64,000 nt of DNA. Origin: Mogibacterium sp. (GTDB lineage: Bacteria > Bacillota > Clostridia > Peptostreptococcales > Anaerovoracaceae). The stretch is from NCBI GenBank assembly GCA_016775335.1, contig JAEUGJ010000003.1, positions 1-64,000 of the forward strand, given 5' to 3'. Below the pieces are notes generated by a model. It made no database searches. It was not told the origin of the DNA and saw nothing but the letters and a program-made list of their open reading frames with translations. Both the position numbers and the translations under genes were made by a program. Positions 18,012 to 25,178 of the stretch are shown here, one piece after another; the first letter of the stretch is position 1; the number at the start of each line of letters is the position of its first letter.

Positions 18012-18040
18012 ATTATAGCAAAAGAAGTTCCGGTCATCAA
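18012..18040 (-). promoter_or_regulatory. Promoter of radC
   Basis: Minus-strand -35 TTGATG (18035-18040), 17-bp spacer, extended -10 TGC-TATAAT (18012-18017). It overlaps the terminator hairpin of the upstream gene. Confidence 0.65.
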
Positions 18041-18055
18041 TCCTCCGGAACTTCT
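18020..18055 (-). terminator. Terminator of the nrdR-cmk transcript
   Basis: AGAAGTTCCGG (18045-18055 strand-wise) pairs with CCGGAACTTCT around an 11-base loop, followed by TTT on the minus strand. It lies 54 bases after the stop of the membrane protein gene. Confidence 0.6.
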
Positions 18056-18108
18056 CATAAGGCGCAAAAATAAACGGTTTCCTGCGTTTTTTAAACTCTT
18101 CATTTCGT

Positions 18109-18591
18109 CTAGATATAGTTTCTCTGAAGAATGGTAATATTCTGCAGAGCCAGCACCACCAGCGTGACACCGCCCACGCTGAGCAGCGTGTTGACGATTC
18201 CGCTGTCGAACTTCACGTGGTTGATAATCGACAGGGTAATCATAAAGAATTGCAGCAGCACGCAGAACCGCGCACGGCTGGCATACATGTTGGCATAATC
18301 CTTCTCACGGCCGCTGAGGAAAATTTCCACGGTGGTCATATACTTTACGATATGCATGGACCCCACAATGGCTTGCGCACCGATCATCAGCATGATGGCG
18401 TACAGAATCTGCGTTTCTTTAGCCCCAAAGAGATGTGCAATCGGCGCATAGAACATCATGAGAATATCAAACACGAAAATGAGATATACGAAGAACCGGC
18501 ATTTCTGCAGTGCGCCCAGACCTTCCCGGTTCAGCTGTCTGTTTTTTCTCGCGTTGTTGTTTCTGTTTTTCTTGAACTTCTTGCTACTCAT
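18109..18591 (-). CDS. Four-helix membrane protein of unknown function
   Basis: 160 residues. The first 30 are strongly basic (SSKKFKKNRNNNARKNRQLNRE), then four hydrophobic segments follow at about 33-55, 63-85, 108-125 and 135-153. I do not recognise the family. Its start overlaps the end of cmk by 8 bases, so the two are translationally coupled. It ends the transcript before a terminator. Confidence 0.7.
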   Translation of the reverse strand: MSSKKFKKNRNNNARKNRQLNREGLGALQKCRFFVYLIFVFDILMMFYAPIAHLFGAKETQILYAIMLMIGAQAIVGSMHIVKYMTTVEIFLSGREKDYANMYASRARFCVLLQFFMITLSIINHVKFDSGIVNTLLSVGGVTLVVLALQNITILQRNYI

Positions 18592-19237
18592 TTTTTCCCT
18601 CTGCCATCTTCATGATTTCATCCAAAACCTGATTGATTGTCATGTCGGATGTATCCAGCAATACCGCATCCTCTGCCTGCTGCAGCGGATTCAATTCCCG
18701 GTGGGTGTCCTGATAATCCCGCTCTTTAATGTCTTCAAAGATGGAATTCAGGTCCGCTTCTTTGCCGCTTTCCAGCAGCTGATCGTATCTTCTCTTGGCG
18801 CGAACCATCGGATTCGCCGTCAGGAAGATCTTCACCTCTGCATTCGGCAGCACATTGGTACCGATATCCCTTCCGTCCATCACCACGCTCTTGCCTTCTG
18901 CAATTTCCCGCTGCAGGGCAACCAGCTTGCTGCGAACCTCCGGCAGCTTGGAGCAAACGGATGCCGCTTTGGAGATTTCCGGTGTACGGATTTCTCCGCT
19001 GATGTCCTCCCCGTTCAGAAAAATCTTTCCGTTATCGAAATCGATGGCAGTGCGATTCAGAACGTCTTGCACCTCCGCAGAATCCTCCGTATTTACATTG
19101 TTTTTCGAAAACATCCAGCCAATGGCCCGATACATGGCACCGGTATCGATGTATTCCATGTTCATCTTCTCTGCCACCATTTTGGCAATCGTACTCTTTC
19201 CGGCCCCTCCCGGTCCGTCTATTGCAATCCGTATCAT
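18584..19237 (-). CDS. cmk: Cytidylate kinase
   Basis: Phosphorylates CMP and dCMP. 217 residues. P-loop GPGGAGKSTIAKMVAEKM at the N-terminus, YIDTGAMYRAI for nucleoside monophosphate binding, and VMDGRDIGTNVLPNAEVKIFLTA are all typical. It sits downstream of nrdR. Confidence 0.96.
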   Translation of the reverse strand: MIRIAIDGPGGAGKSTIAKMVAEKMNMEYIDTGAMYRAIGWMFSKNNVNTEDSAEVQDVLNRTAIDFDNGKIFLNGEDISGEIRTPEISKAASVCSKLPEVRSKLVALQREIAEGKSVVMDGRDIGTNVLPNAEVKIFLTANPMVRAKRRYDQLLESGKEADLNSIFEDIKERDYQDTHRELNPLQQAEDAVLLDTSDMTINQVLDEIMKMAEGKNE

Positions 19238-19284
19238 TTTTTTATTCCCTCTCTATACCTATCTGAATTCTATCTGTCAATCCG

Positions 19285-19773
19285 CTATTTCTCTTCGTTC
19301 CGCTCTTCCGGGCGAACCCGATCTTTCTCCTGAAGGCGATTCACCTCCTGAACAAAGGTGTTCACGTCCGTGAATTTGTGGTACACCGACGCGAAACGTA
19401 CGTAAGCTACCTGATCCAGGTTCCGAAGTTCATCCATAATCAGCACCCCGATCATCTTGCTCTCGATTTCCTTTTCCATGGTGTTGTTCAGACCGCGTTC
19501 AATTCGCTCCGCAATCTTTTCCACGTCCTCGTAAGTAATCTTTGTCTTCTCGCACGCCTTTAGAAGCCCGTTAATCAGCTTGTTCCGGTCAAAACTCTCC
19601 CGTCGGCCGTCGTTTTTCACTACCACCAGCAGAGAATTCTCAATCTTCTCAAAGGTGGTAAACCGCTTCTTGCACTTCTCACACTCTCGGCGCCGGCGAA
19701 TGGCCAGCCCGTCCTCTACCGGTCTGGAATCGATTACTTTCGTATCCGAATTGTTGCAATATGGGCACTTCAT
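19285..19773 (-). CDS. nrdR: Ribonucleotide reductase regulator NrdR
   Basis: 162-residue repressor of ribonucleotide reductase genes. The N-terminal zinc ribbon is MKCPYCNNSDTKVIDSR ... RRRECEKCKKRFTTFE, followed by an ATP-cone domain (VVKNDGRRESFDRNKLINGL). Ends with a charged tail. 24 bases downstream of the foldase gene. Confidence 0.96.
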   Translation of the reverse strand: MKCPYCNNSDTKVIDSRPVEDGLAIRRRRECEKCKKRFTTFEKIENSLLVVVKNDGRRESFDRNKLINGLLKACEKTKITYEDVEKIAERIERGLNNTMEKEIESKMIGVLIMDELRNLDQVAYVRFASVYHKFTDVNTFVQEVNRLQEKDRVRPEERNEEK

Positions 19774-19797
19774 GATGCTACCTCCACATTGATTCTG

Positions 19798-20898
19798 CTA
19801 TTCTGCCTTGCTCAACTTCATCACCTGCTTCATGATCTTCTCATAAAGCAGACCCTCATACATGTTGTTCTGCTGCGCGTACTCCTTCAGGGAAGTTCCG
19901 CTCTGCTCCTCGAAGGAATCCTCCGTCATGCCGTTCTGCTTCAGGAGCTTCTGAAGATATTCGTTGTATTCCTCATCCGTCACGGTGACATCCAGTTCCT
20001 TGGCCAGCTGACGCATTACCAACTGCTGTTTCACGGAATTCTTCGCGTACGCATCCACCTGCTTATTGAAGGACTTCTCGTCCATCTTCATGTACTGCTT
20101 CAGGAAATCCTCGTATTCCATGTTGTACTGCTTCGCCAGATTCTTGTAGGTCTCCTTCATGGTTTCCTTCGACGCATCCAGTTCCTTCTCCGGATACTTC
20201 TTCACTTCACTGTCCTTCAGAATCTTCGCAAAAACCTCTGAATACGCATCCTTCTCCGCCGTCGTTTCGTTTTCCTTCTCCAGTTTCGTGCGAATTGACT
20301 TTTCGTACTCCGCCGTATTCTTGTATTTCGTATTCTTCTTTACAAAAATATCGTTGTATTCCGGCGTGTCCGTCTTCACGATGGCCTTCACCTTGATGGT
20401 GAACACCACGTTCTTTCCCGCCACGTCCTCATTGGAATATTTCTTCGGGAACTTCAGCTTCAGGTCGAATTTATCGCCCACCTTATGGCCCACAATTCCT
20501 TCACTGAAACCATCAATCATGCTGTCATTGGCAATATCCAAGGTGTAATCTTCGGCGGATCCGCCGTCGAATTTCTTTCCGTTAATCTTTCCGGTAAAAT
20601 CAATTTTCACCTTGCTGTCGCTGCCGACCGTCCCGCTTTTCACGTCCTTCGTGGTGCTGGCTTTCTTGATTGCCTTCTTCACTTCCGACTGCACATCACT
20701 GTCGGACACCTTCTTCACATTCTTCTTATATTGGATGCCCTTGTAGTTTCCAAGGGTGACGTATTCCGTTAAATCGTCATATTGGTAAGTGTTCGGTACG
20801 GTAATCCGATCCTTCTGGAAGAAGTACCAGAAGCCCAAAATCAGTATGGCTGCCAGAACCACAACACCGGTTATCATTTTCTTCTTCTTGCTGAGCAT
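19798..20898 (-). CDS. Membrane-anchored trigger-factor-like peptidyl-prolyl isomerase
   Basis: 366 residues. One N-terminal membrane helix (about 8-27, MITGVVVLAAILILGFWYF) without a lipobox cysteine. An FKBP-type domain spans about 80-165 (VKIDFTGKINGKKFDGG ... DGFSEGIVGHKVGDKF), and a helical C-terminal region of about 200 residues resembles the chaperone domain of trigger factor. The ribosome-binding N-terminal domain is replaced by the membrane anchor, so it probably acts outside the membrane on exported proteins. It is not the cytosolic trigger factor. Confidence 0.82.
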   Translation of the reverse strand: MLSKKKKMITGVVVLAAILILGFWYFFQKDRITVPNTYQYDDLTEYVTLGNYKGIQYKKNVKKVSDSDVQSEVKKAIKKASTTKDVKSGTVGSDSKVKIDFTGKINGKKFDGGSAEDYTLDIANDSMIDGFSEGIVGHKVGDKFDLKLKFPKKYSNEDVAGKNVVFTIKVKAIVKTDTPEYNDIFVKKNTKYKNTAEYEKSIRTKLEKENETTAEKDAYSEVFAKILKDSEVKKYPEKELDASKETMKETYKNLAKQYNMEYEDFLKQYMKMDEKSFNKQVDAYAKNSVKQQLVMRQLAKELDVTVTDEEYNEYLQKLLKQNGMTEDSFEEQSGTSLKEYAQQNNMYEGLLYEKIMKQVMKLSKAE

Positions 20899-20942
20899 AT
20901 ATTCACCTCATATCATCAAAATTGTATTTTGGCACACATTAG

Positions 20943-20971
20943 ATATTAGCATAACGGGGGTTCGTTTTCAA
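20943..20971 (-). promoter_or_regulatory. Promoter of the foldase-nrdR-cmk operon
   Basis: Minus-strand -35 TTGAAA (20966-20971), 17-bp spacer, extended -10 TGC-TAATAT (20943-20948), about 45 bases before the foldase start. Confidence 0.7.
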
Positions 20972-21001
20972 CATCTCATATGTCACCGAAATTCGCCCAG
21001 C

Positions 21002-21027
21002 AAAAAGGACACCGCATTGCGGTGTCC
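21002..21027 (-). terminator. Terminator of the infC-rpmI-rplT operon
   Basis: GGACACCGC pairs with GCGGTGTCC around AAT, followed on the minus strand by five T. It lies just after the 64-residue gene. Confidence 0.9.
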
Positions 21028-21035
21028 CAAAATCA

Positions 21036-21230
21036 TTACTTTTCCTTCATTTCCGAATTGGCCTTCTGCTGGGCTTCCTTTTTCTTGCGAACCTCTTCTG
21101 CCCTGGCCAGCGCCCGCTCCCGCTTCAGTCTTGCATTCTTATCCATGGAATACCACCACAGGAATGCACAGAAGGAAACAAAGAGGGCTGCCCCAATCAG
21201 AATCCAAAAATGACTGACGAAATACTCCAT
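21036..21230 (-). CDS. Small single-pass membrane protein
   Basis: 64 residues: a hydrophobic segment at about 7-27 (HFWILIGAALFVSFCAFLWWY), then a charged coiled-coil-like tail rich in Lys, Arg, Glu and Ala. It starts 2 bases after rplT and ends before the operon terminator, so it belongs to the infC-rpmI-rplT transcript. No function recognised. Confidence 0.65.
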   Translation of the reverse strand: MEYFVSHFWILIGAALFVSFCAFLWWYSMDKNARLKRERALARAEEVRKKKEAQQKANSEMKEK

Positions 21231-21232
21231 GA

Positions 21233-21586
21233 CTAGTTAGCTTTCTTTACAGTCTCGCACAGTGCTGCAAAGCCGGCCGGATCGTAGATTGCCATCTCGG
21301 ACAGCATCTTTCTGTTCATCTCGATTCCGGACTTCTTCAGACCGTTCATGAACTTGCTGTAGCTGATGCCGTTTGCTCTTGCTGCAGCGTTGATTCTTGC
21401 AATCCACAGTCTTCTGTATTCTCTCTTCTTGTTCTTTCTTCCCACGTAAGCAGAACGGAGCGCTCTCATTACAGCCGGATTTGCTGCCTTAAAGTTTCTG
21501 CTCTTCTGGCCATAGAAGCCCTTTGCCTGCTTAATAACCTTCTTATGTCTCTTGCGTGCTGTTACACCTTTTTTTACTCTTGCCAT
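21233..21586 (-). CDS. rplT: Ribosomal protein L20
   Basis: 117 residues, canonical MARVKKGVTARKRHKKVIKQAKGFYG start and RRLWIARINAAAR segment. L20 builds the large subunit and in Firmicutes binds the operon leader to repress it, which fits the attenuator found upstream of infC. Confidence 0.98.
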   Translation of the reverse strand: MARVKKGVTARKRHKKVIKQAKGFYGQKSRNFKAANPAVMRALRSAYVGRKNKKREYRRLWIARINAAARANGISYSKFMNGLKKSGIEMNRKMLSEMAIYDPAGFAALCETVKKAN

Positions 21587-21604
21587 GTTCTTCTACCTCC
21601 CTGA

Positions 21605-21805
21605 TTACTTCGCCAACGATCTCAGCATACGCTTTGTATCTGCACTTGTCAGAATGGAAGACTTTCTCAGTCCTCTCTTTCTCTTAGCCGTCTTCTTCGT
21701 CAGGATGTGGCTCTTGTATGCCTTGTTTCTCTTAAGCTTTCCAGATCCGGTGAGCTTCATTCTCTTGCTTGCGCCTCTGTGAGACTTCATTTTGTTCTTT
21801 GCCAT
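21605..21805 (-). CDS. rpmI: Ribosomal protein L35
   Basis: 66 residues, basic, with the typical MAKNKMKSHRGASKRMKLTGSGK start. Between infC and rplT, the conserved order. Confidence 0.98.
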   Translation of the reverse strand: MAKNKMKSHRGASKRMKLTGSGKLKRNKAYKSHILTKKTAKRKRGLRKSSILTSADTKRMLRSLAK

Positions 21806-21828
21806 TACGCTTTCCTCCTAAATAATAC

Positions 21829-22362
21829 TTACTTGTTGCTCTTTGGTCCAAGGAACATCGTCAGACTTCTGCCTTCGAACTTCGGCTTCTTCTCAACTAC
21901 ACCGAACTCGGAAACTTCCTCTGCGAAACGGTTCATCACGTCGAAACCCTTCGCCGTGTAATCCCTTTCTCTTCCCCGGAAACGAAGACTAACCTTGAGC
22001 TTATCTCCGTTCTTCAAGAATTTCTTAGCTGTATTCGCTTTGACCTGTATGTCATGCTCTTCGATGAAAGTGCTGAGACGAACCTCTTTGACCTGAGTCA
22101 CCTTCTGGTTCTTCTTCGACTGCTTCTCTTTCTTCTGAAGTTCATAACGATACTTACCATAATCCAGAATCTTGCATACCGGCGGTTCCGCATTCGGTGA
22201 TACGTTTACCAGATCCAGGTTGCTTTCTTCGGCCAATGCCAGGGCTTCCTTAATGCTCAGAACTCCTCGCATTTCCCCTTCTGCATCAATAACGCGAACT
22301 TCTTTAGCGCGGATCTCTTCATTGATCTGCCTGCTGTCTTTGTCTCTGTGATCTCTACTAAT
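21829..22362 (-). CDS. infC: Translation initiation factor IF-3, probable AUU start
   Basis: IF-3 N-terminal (INEEIRAKEVRVID) and C-terminal domains are complete. The only upstream ATG (22377) has no ribosome-binding site and follows the T-run of the leader terminator. It also forms part of ATGGAGGT, whose GGAGGT is itself an ideal Shine-Dalgarno sequence 7 bases before an ATT codon at 22362. I therefore place the start at ATT (177 residues). Non-AUG starts are well known for infC and let IF-3 limit its own synthesis by rejecting such codons. Confidence 0.93.
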   Translation of the reverse strand: MSRDHRDKDSRQINEEIRAKEVRVIDAEGEMRGVLSIKEALALAEESNLDLVNVSPNAEPPVCKILDYGKYRYELQKKEKQSKKNQKVTQVKEVRLSTFIEEHDIQVKANTAKKFLKNGDKLKVSLRFRGRERDYTAKGFDVMNRFAEEVSEFGVVEKKPKFEGRSLTMFLGPKSNK

Positions 22363-22382
22363 CGCTCTTACCTCCATACATT

Positions 22383-22490
22383 AAAAAAGCGGATACAGAA
22401 GTATCCGCAACAAAAACAAGATAAAAGCTTGCATATAGTTACCTTATGCACCTGTGTGATAAGGTGAGAAGCGGATAACTTCTTCTTCGA
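22383..22490 (-). promoter_or_regulatory. L20-type attenuator leader of infC
   Basis: The infC leader ends in a terminator: GCGGATAC (22389-22396) and GTATCCGC (22401-22408) around a 4-base loop, then six T on the minus strand. A second TATCCGC (22471-22477) farther upstream in the transcript can pair with the same terminator arm and act as an antiterminator. Between them, CCTTAT and ATAAGG form another stem. This matches the L20 autoregulatory leader of Firmicutes, where L20 binding favours termination. The ligand assignment follows from that family knowledge. Confidence 0.8.
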
Positions 22491-22497
22491 CCGTAAT

Positions 22498-22526
22498 ATA
22501 ATACCGTACATCCCATGCTGTGTCAA
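22498..22526 (-). promoter_or_regulatory. Promoter of infC operon
   Basis: Minus-strand -35 TTGACA (22521-22526), 17-bp spacer, -10 TATTAT (22498-22503): near-consensus. It gives a leader of roughly 130 bases. Confidence 0.85.
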
Positions 22527-22549
22527 GTGTTTTTCTGTGTTTTTTCTTC

Positions 22550-22558
22550 TGCTATAAT
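22550..22558 (+). promoter_or_regulatory. Extended -10 promoter of maf
   Basis: TGC-TATAAT at 22550-22558 without a good -35, about 38 bases before the maf start. It is back to back with the infC promoter. Confidence 0.55.
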
Positions 22559-22595
22559 GAAAACATCTCAACAGAAAGGACATTCTCATTATATT

Positions 22596-23198
22596 ATGAA
22601 AATTCAAGAAATACAACCGGTCATTCTGGCTTCTCAATCCCCGAGAAGGCGGGATATTCTTCAGAAGCACGGAGTCTCCATCGTACTCCGGCCCACCCAC
22701 ACCGATGAACATCTTCCGGATGGAATTTCTCCGGAAGATGCGGTCTGTCTTCTTTCCCGGGAAAAAGCCGAATCCTGCTATCGGGAAATTTGCCCCAAGG
22801 AATTCCGGGAAGGCCTGATTATCGCCGCGGATACCATCGTGTACAAGGATGAAATTCTCGGAAAGCCAACGGATGAAGCGGATGCATTCCGCATGCTTTC
22901 CTCCTACCGAAACACCAGCCATCAGGTGATGACCGGCGTGACGCTCATGGATGTCCAAAGCGGTGCCACCCATTCCTTCTGCGAAACTACCCATATCTGG
23001 TGTAAGGATTATTCCGACGAAGATATTTGGAATTACATCCGGGAGTGCCGCCCCTTCGATAAAGCCGGCGCCTACGGAATCCAGGAGGATTTCTCGAAGT
23101 ACATCGACCGCTGCGACGGCGATTACGAGAACGTGGTCGGTCTTCCCTTCCCCCGCCTGGCACGGGAAACCGACGAATTTACAGAAAAAATCCGGTAG
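22596..23198 (+). CDS. maf: Maf family nucleotide pyrophosphatase
   Basis: House-cleaning pyrophosphatase for non-canonical nucleotides. 200 residues from ATG 22596. The SQSPRR motif is near the start, and AADTIVYKDEILGKP plus FDKAGAYGIQ follow. In-frame upstream codons are not used: they lie across the promoter. AGAAAGGA is the likely ribosome-binding site, though about 15 bases away. Confidence 0.92.
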   Translation: MKIQEIQPVILASQSPRRRDILQKHGVSIVLRPTHTDEHLPDGISPEDAVCLLSREKAESCYREICPKEFREGLIIAADTIVYKDEILGKPTDEADAFRMLSSYRNTSHQVMTGVTLMDVQSGATHSFCETTHIWCKDYSDEDIWNYIRECRPFDKAGAYGIQEDFSKYIDRCDGDYENVVGLPFPRLARETDEFTEKIR

Positions 23199-23222
23199 TG
23201 CGCAAGCACTGCCGGATTTCTT
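23190..23222. terminator. Bidirectional terminator between maf and the Mrp operon
   Basis: ATCCGGTAGTGC and GCACTGCCGGAT pair around GCAA, with T-rich sequence on the plus side and a run of T on the minus side. It serves converging transcripts. Confidence 0.85.
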
Positions 23223-23223
23223 T

Positions 23224-24963
23224 TTACATCTTGATGACGTATATGGAAATCAGAAGCATCACGGCAAACAACGTCACGATGACCTGAATCACATCGCCGA
23301 TCAAACGATCCTCATTCTCAAAGGACATGGATTTGATTTTCAGATTTCCGGATTTTTCTGTCCAGAGGTATGGATTTCCCAGACCGGTTCCGAAGAACTG
23401 CACCCCGTGAAGCACATGACGGTCGAACCATCCGAACACTCGGTACAGCCCCTTGGACAGCGCTTCAACTATTTTTACCAACGGTCTTCGATAGAACCAG
23501 TCGAAGTCCATGCTGATTTCATCGTGGGGCTTCATGATGCTAAGCATGATGAAGAACGGAATGGCGCCGCCGGCGATGATTGCCACATACTCCATAATGT
23601 GCGGAATCGTGAACGGATCCACCATGGTTTTGTAGGTGAGCTGCTGATACAGAAGATCCGGTTCCATGCCGATGACGATGGACATGATGGTACCGATTAC
23701 CACTGCTGTTGTCATGGAGTTTGTGGCATTCTGCACCTTTACCTGCCGATCGCATTTTCCGAAGAATACGAAATAGTTAATCTTCAGGGTAATGGACAGC
23801 AGAGTTCCCACGCCGGCGATGGTAATCATAATCGCCGGGAAACCTTCCCCATATTCGTGAAGACTTTCCATTATCAGTGCCTTGCTAGCGAAACCGCTGA
23901 GGAACGGGAATCCCGCAATGGCCATGGAAGAAATCAGAAAGCAGAATGCGGTAATCGGCATTTTTTTCCGAAGACCGCCCAGCTCGGTGATTTTGGAGGT
24001 TCCGGTGGCTTTCATAATGGATCCGGCACACATCAGCAGCACGCCTTTAAAGAATATATTGGTTACCGCATGGGCGGATGCACCGTCCACGCCGATTTCA
24101 CTTCCAACGCCCAACGATGCCACCATCATACCCAGCTGACTGACGATATGATAGGACAGCAGCCGGCGAATATCGTTCTCCAGCAGTGCCATGCAGGCTG
24201 CAAAGATGGCCATAAAAGCACCGACGTAGATCAGCATATGGGTTCCCGAGAAGAACGTAATCAGCGCATAAATCGCCGCCTTGGTGGTGTAGGATCCCAG
24301 ATATACCGTGCCCGGAATGGTCGCCTCCGGATACGCATCCGCAATCCATCCGTTAAACGGCGGAATGGCCGCATTGACGCCAACGCCGATGAGAATCAGC
24401 CAGAACGCTGCTCCGTGCATATTTCCGGACAGATTAGCCAGCCCGATTCCGTTATGGAAGATCTGTACCAGAATTCCGGCCAACAGCATGTTTCCTCCGA
24501 AGGCGTGCACCAGAACATATCGGAATGCCGCCCTGGAAGAACGCCGGCAGTGCCGAGCGTATATGATGTACGTGGATGCGAAGGCCGAAATCTCCCAGAA
24601 CACGATGAAGCTGAGCAGGTCCCCGGCAAGGACGATGCCCATGTTGCTACCCGCATAGATACAGGTGATTCCCGCTTCCCATTTGTTCTGAAGATCCATG
24701 GCATAGATGGCATTGATCACGCCGATGGTCACGAAAACCATCAAGAATACCATAGACACACCGTTGGTATCAATCAGTTGGAGTGTCAGATTATCGGTGA
24801 CCTTATAGGGCAACGTGCTGTGACTGTCCATCATCCAGAACGCACAGAAAGCACACACCGATCCGGCAAGCGTAAGGTATTTCCGGCATTTTTCCGGAAG
24901 CGCCAGAATGATGATTCCAAAGAAGATCATCACCAAACCGGGATGAAGATTGTTCCAGCTCAT
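23224..24963 (-). CDS. Proton-translocating Mrp/Nuo-type antiporter subunit (third D-like)
   Basis: 579 residues, about 14-15 membrane helices of the MrpA/D-NuoL/M/N family. SFIVFWEISAFASTYIIYARH carries the family glutamate in helix 5. Also present are AIPPFNGWIADAYPEATIPGT, a lysine-bearing helix YTTKAAIYALITF, and LLSYHIVSQLGMM. It ends with a hydrophobic anchor after a long amphipathic region, a little like NuoL. It is the last gene of the operon and overlaps its upstream neighbour by 4 bases. Confidence 0.87.
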   Translation of the reverse strand: MSWNNLHPGLVMIFFGIIILALPEKCRKYLTLAGSVCAFCAFWMMDSHSTLPYKVTDNLTLQLIDTNGVSMVFLMVFVTIGVINAIYAMDLQNKWEAGITCIYAGSNMGIVLAGDLLSFIVFWEISAFASTYIIYARHCRRSSRAAFRYVLVHAFGGNMLLAGILVQIFHNGIGLANLSGNMHGAAFWLILIGVGVNAAIPPFNGWIADAYPEATIPGTVYLGSYTTKAAIYALITFFSGTHMLIYVGAFMAIFAACMALLENDIRRLLSYHIVSQLGMMVASLGVGSEIGVDGASAHAVTNIFFKGVLLMCAGSIMKATGTSKITELGGLRKKMPITAFCFLISSMAIAGFPFLSGFASKALIMESLHEYGEGFPAIMITIAGVGTLLSITLKINYFVFFGKCDRQVKVQNATNSMTTAVVIGTIMSIVIGMEPDLLYQQLTYKTMVDPFTIPHIMEYVAIIAGGAIPFFIMLSIMKPHDEISMDFDWFYRRPLVKIVEALSKGLYRVFGWFDRHVLHGVQFFGTGLGNPYLWTEKSGNLKIKSMSFENEDRLIGDVIQVIVTLFAVMLLISIYVIKM

Positions 24964-25169
24964 TTTCTTCCTCCCTTTCTGTCTCGCTTGTCATTTTTCT
25001 TTTTACTCAGATTCGCTTTTCGAAGCATCTGCAGCTCCTCTTCTTTTTCCGTGGTCTCGTAATAATTGACATCTCTCCGAAGGGGTTTGTTCATCACTAC
25101 TTTGGAGAGAAATATCAGCACAATCGATCCCACGAAAGAGACAAAACCATAATATAAGAACTCATTCAT
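24960..25169 (-). CDS. Small membrane protein of the Mrp operon
   Basis: 69 residues: one N-terminal membrane helix (about 6-26, YGFVSFVGSIVLIFLSKVVM) and a highly charged tail with a KKKNDKRDRKGGRK end. It overlaps the last operon gene by 4 bases (ATGA). I do not recognise it. A small accessory subunit of the antiporter complex is possible from position only. Confidence 0.6.
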   Translation of the reverse strand: MNEFLYYGFVSFVGSIVLIFLSKVVMNKPLRRDVNYYETTEKEEELQMLRKANLSKKKNDKRDRKGGRK

Positions 25170-25178
25170 CGCCCACTC

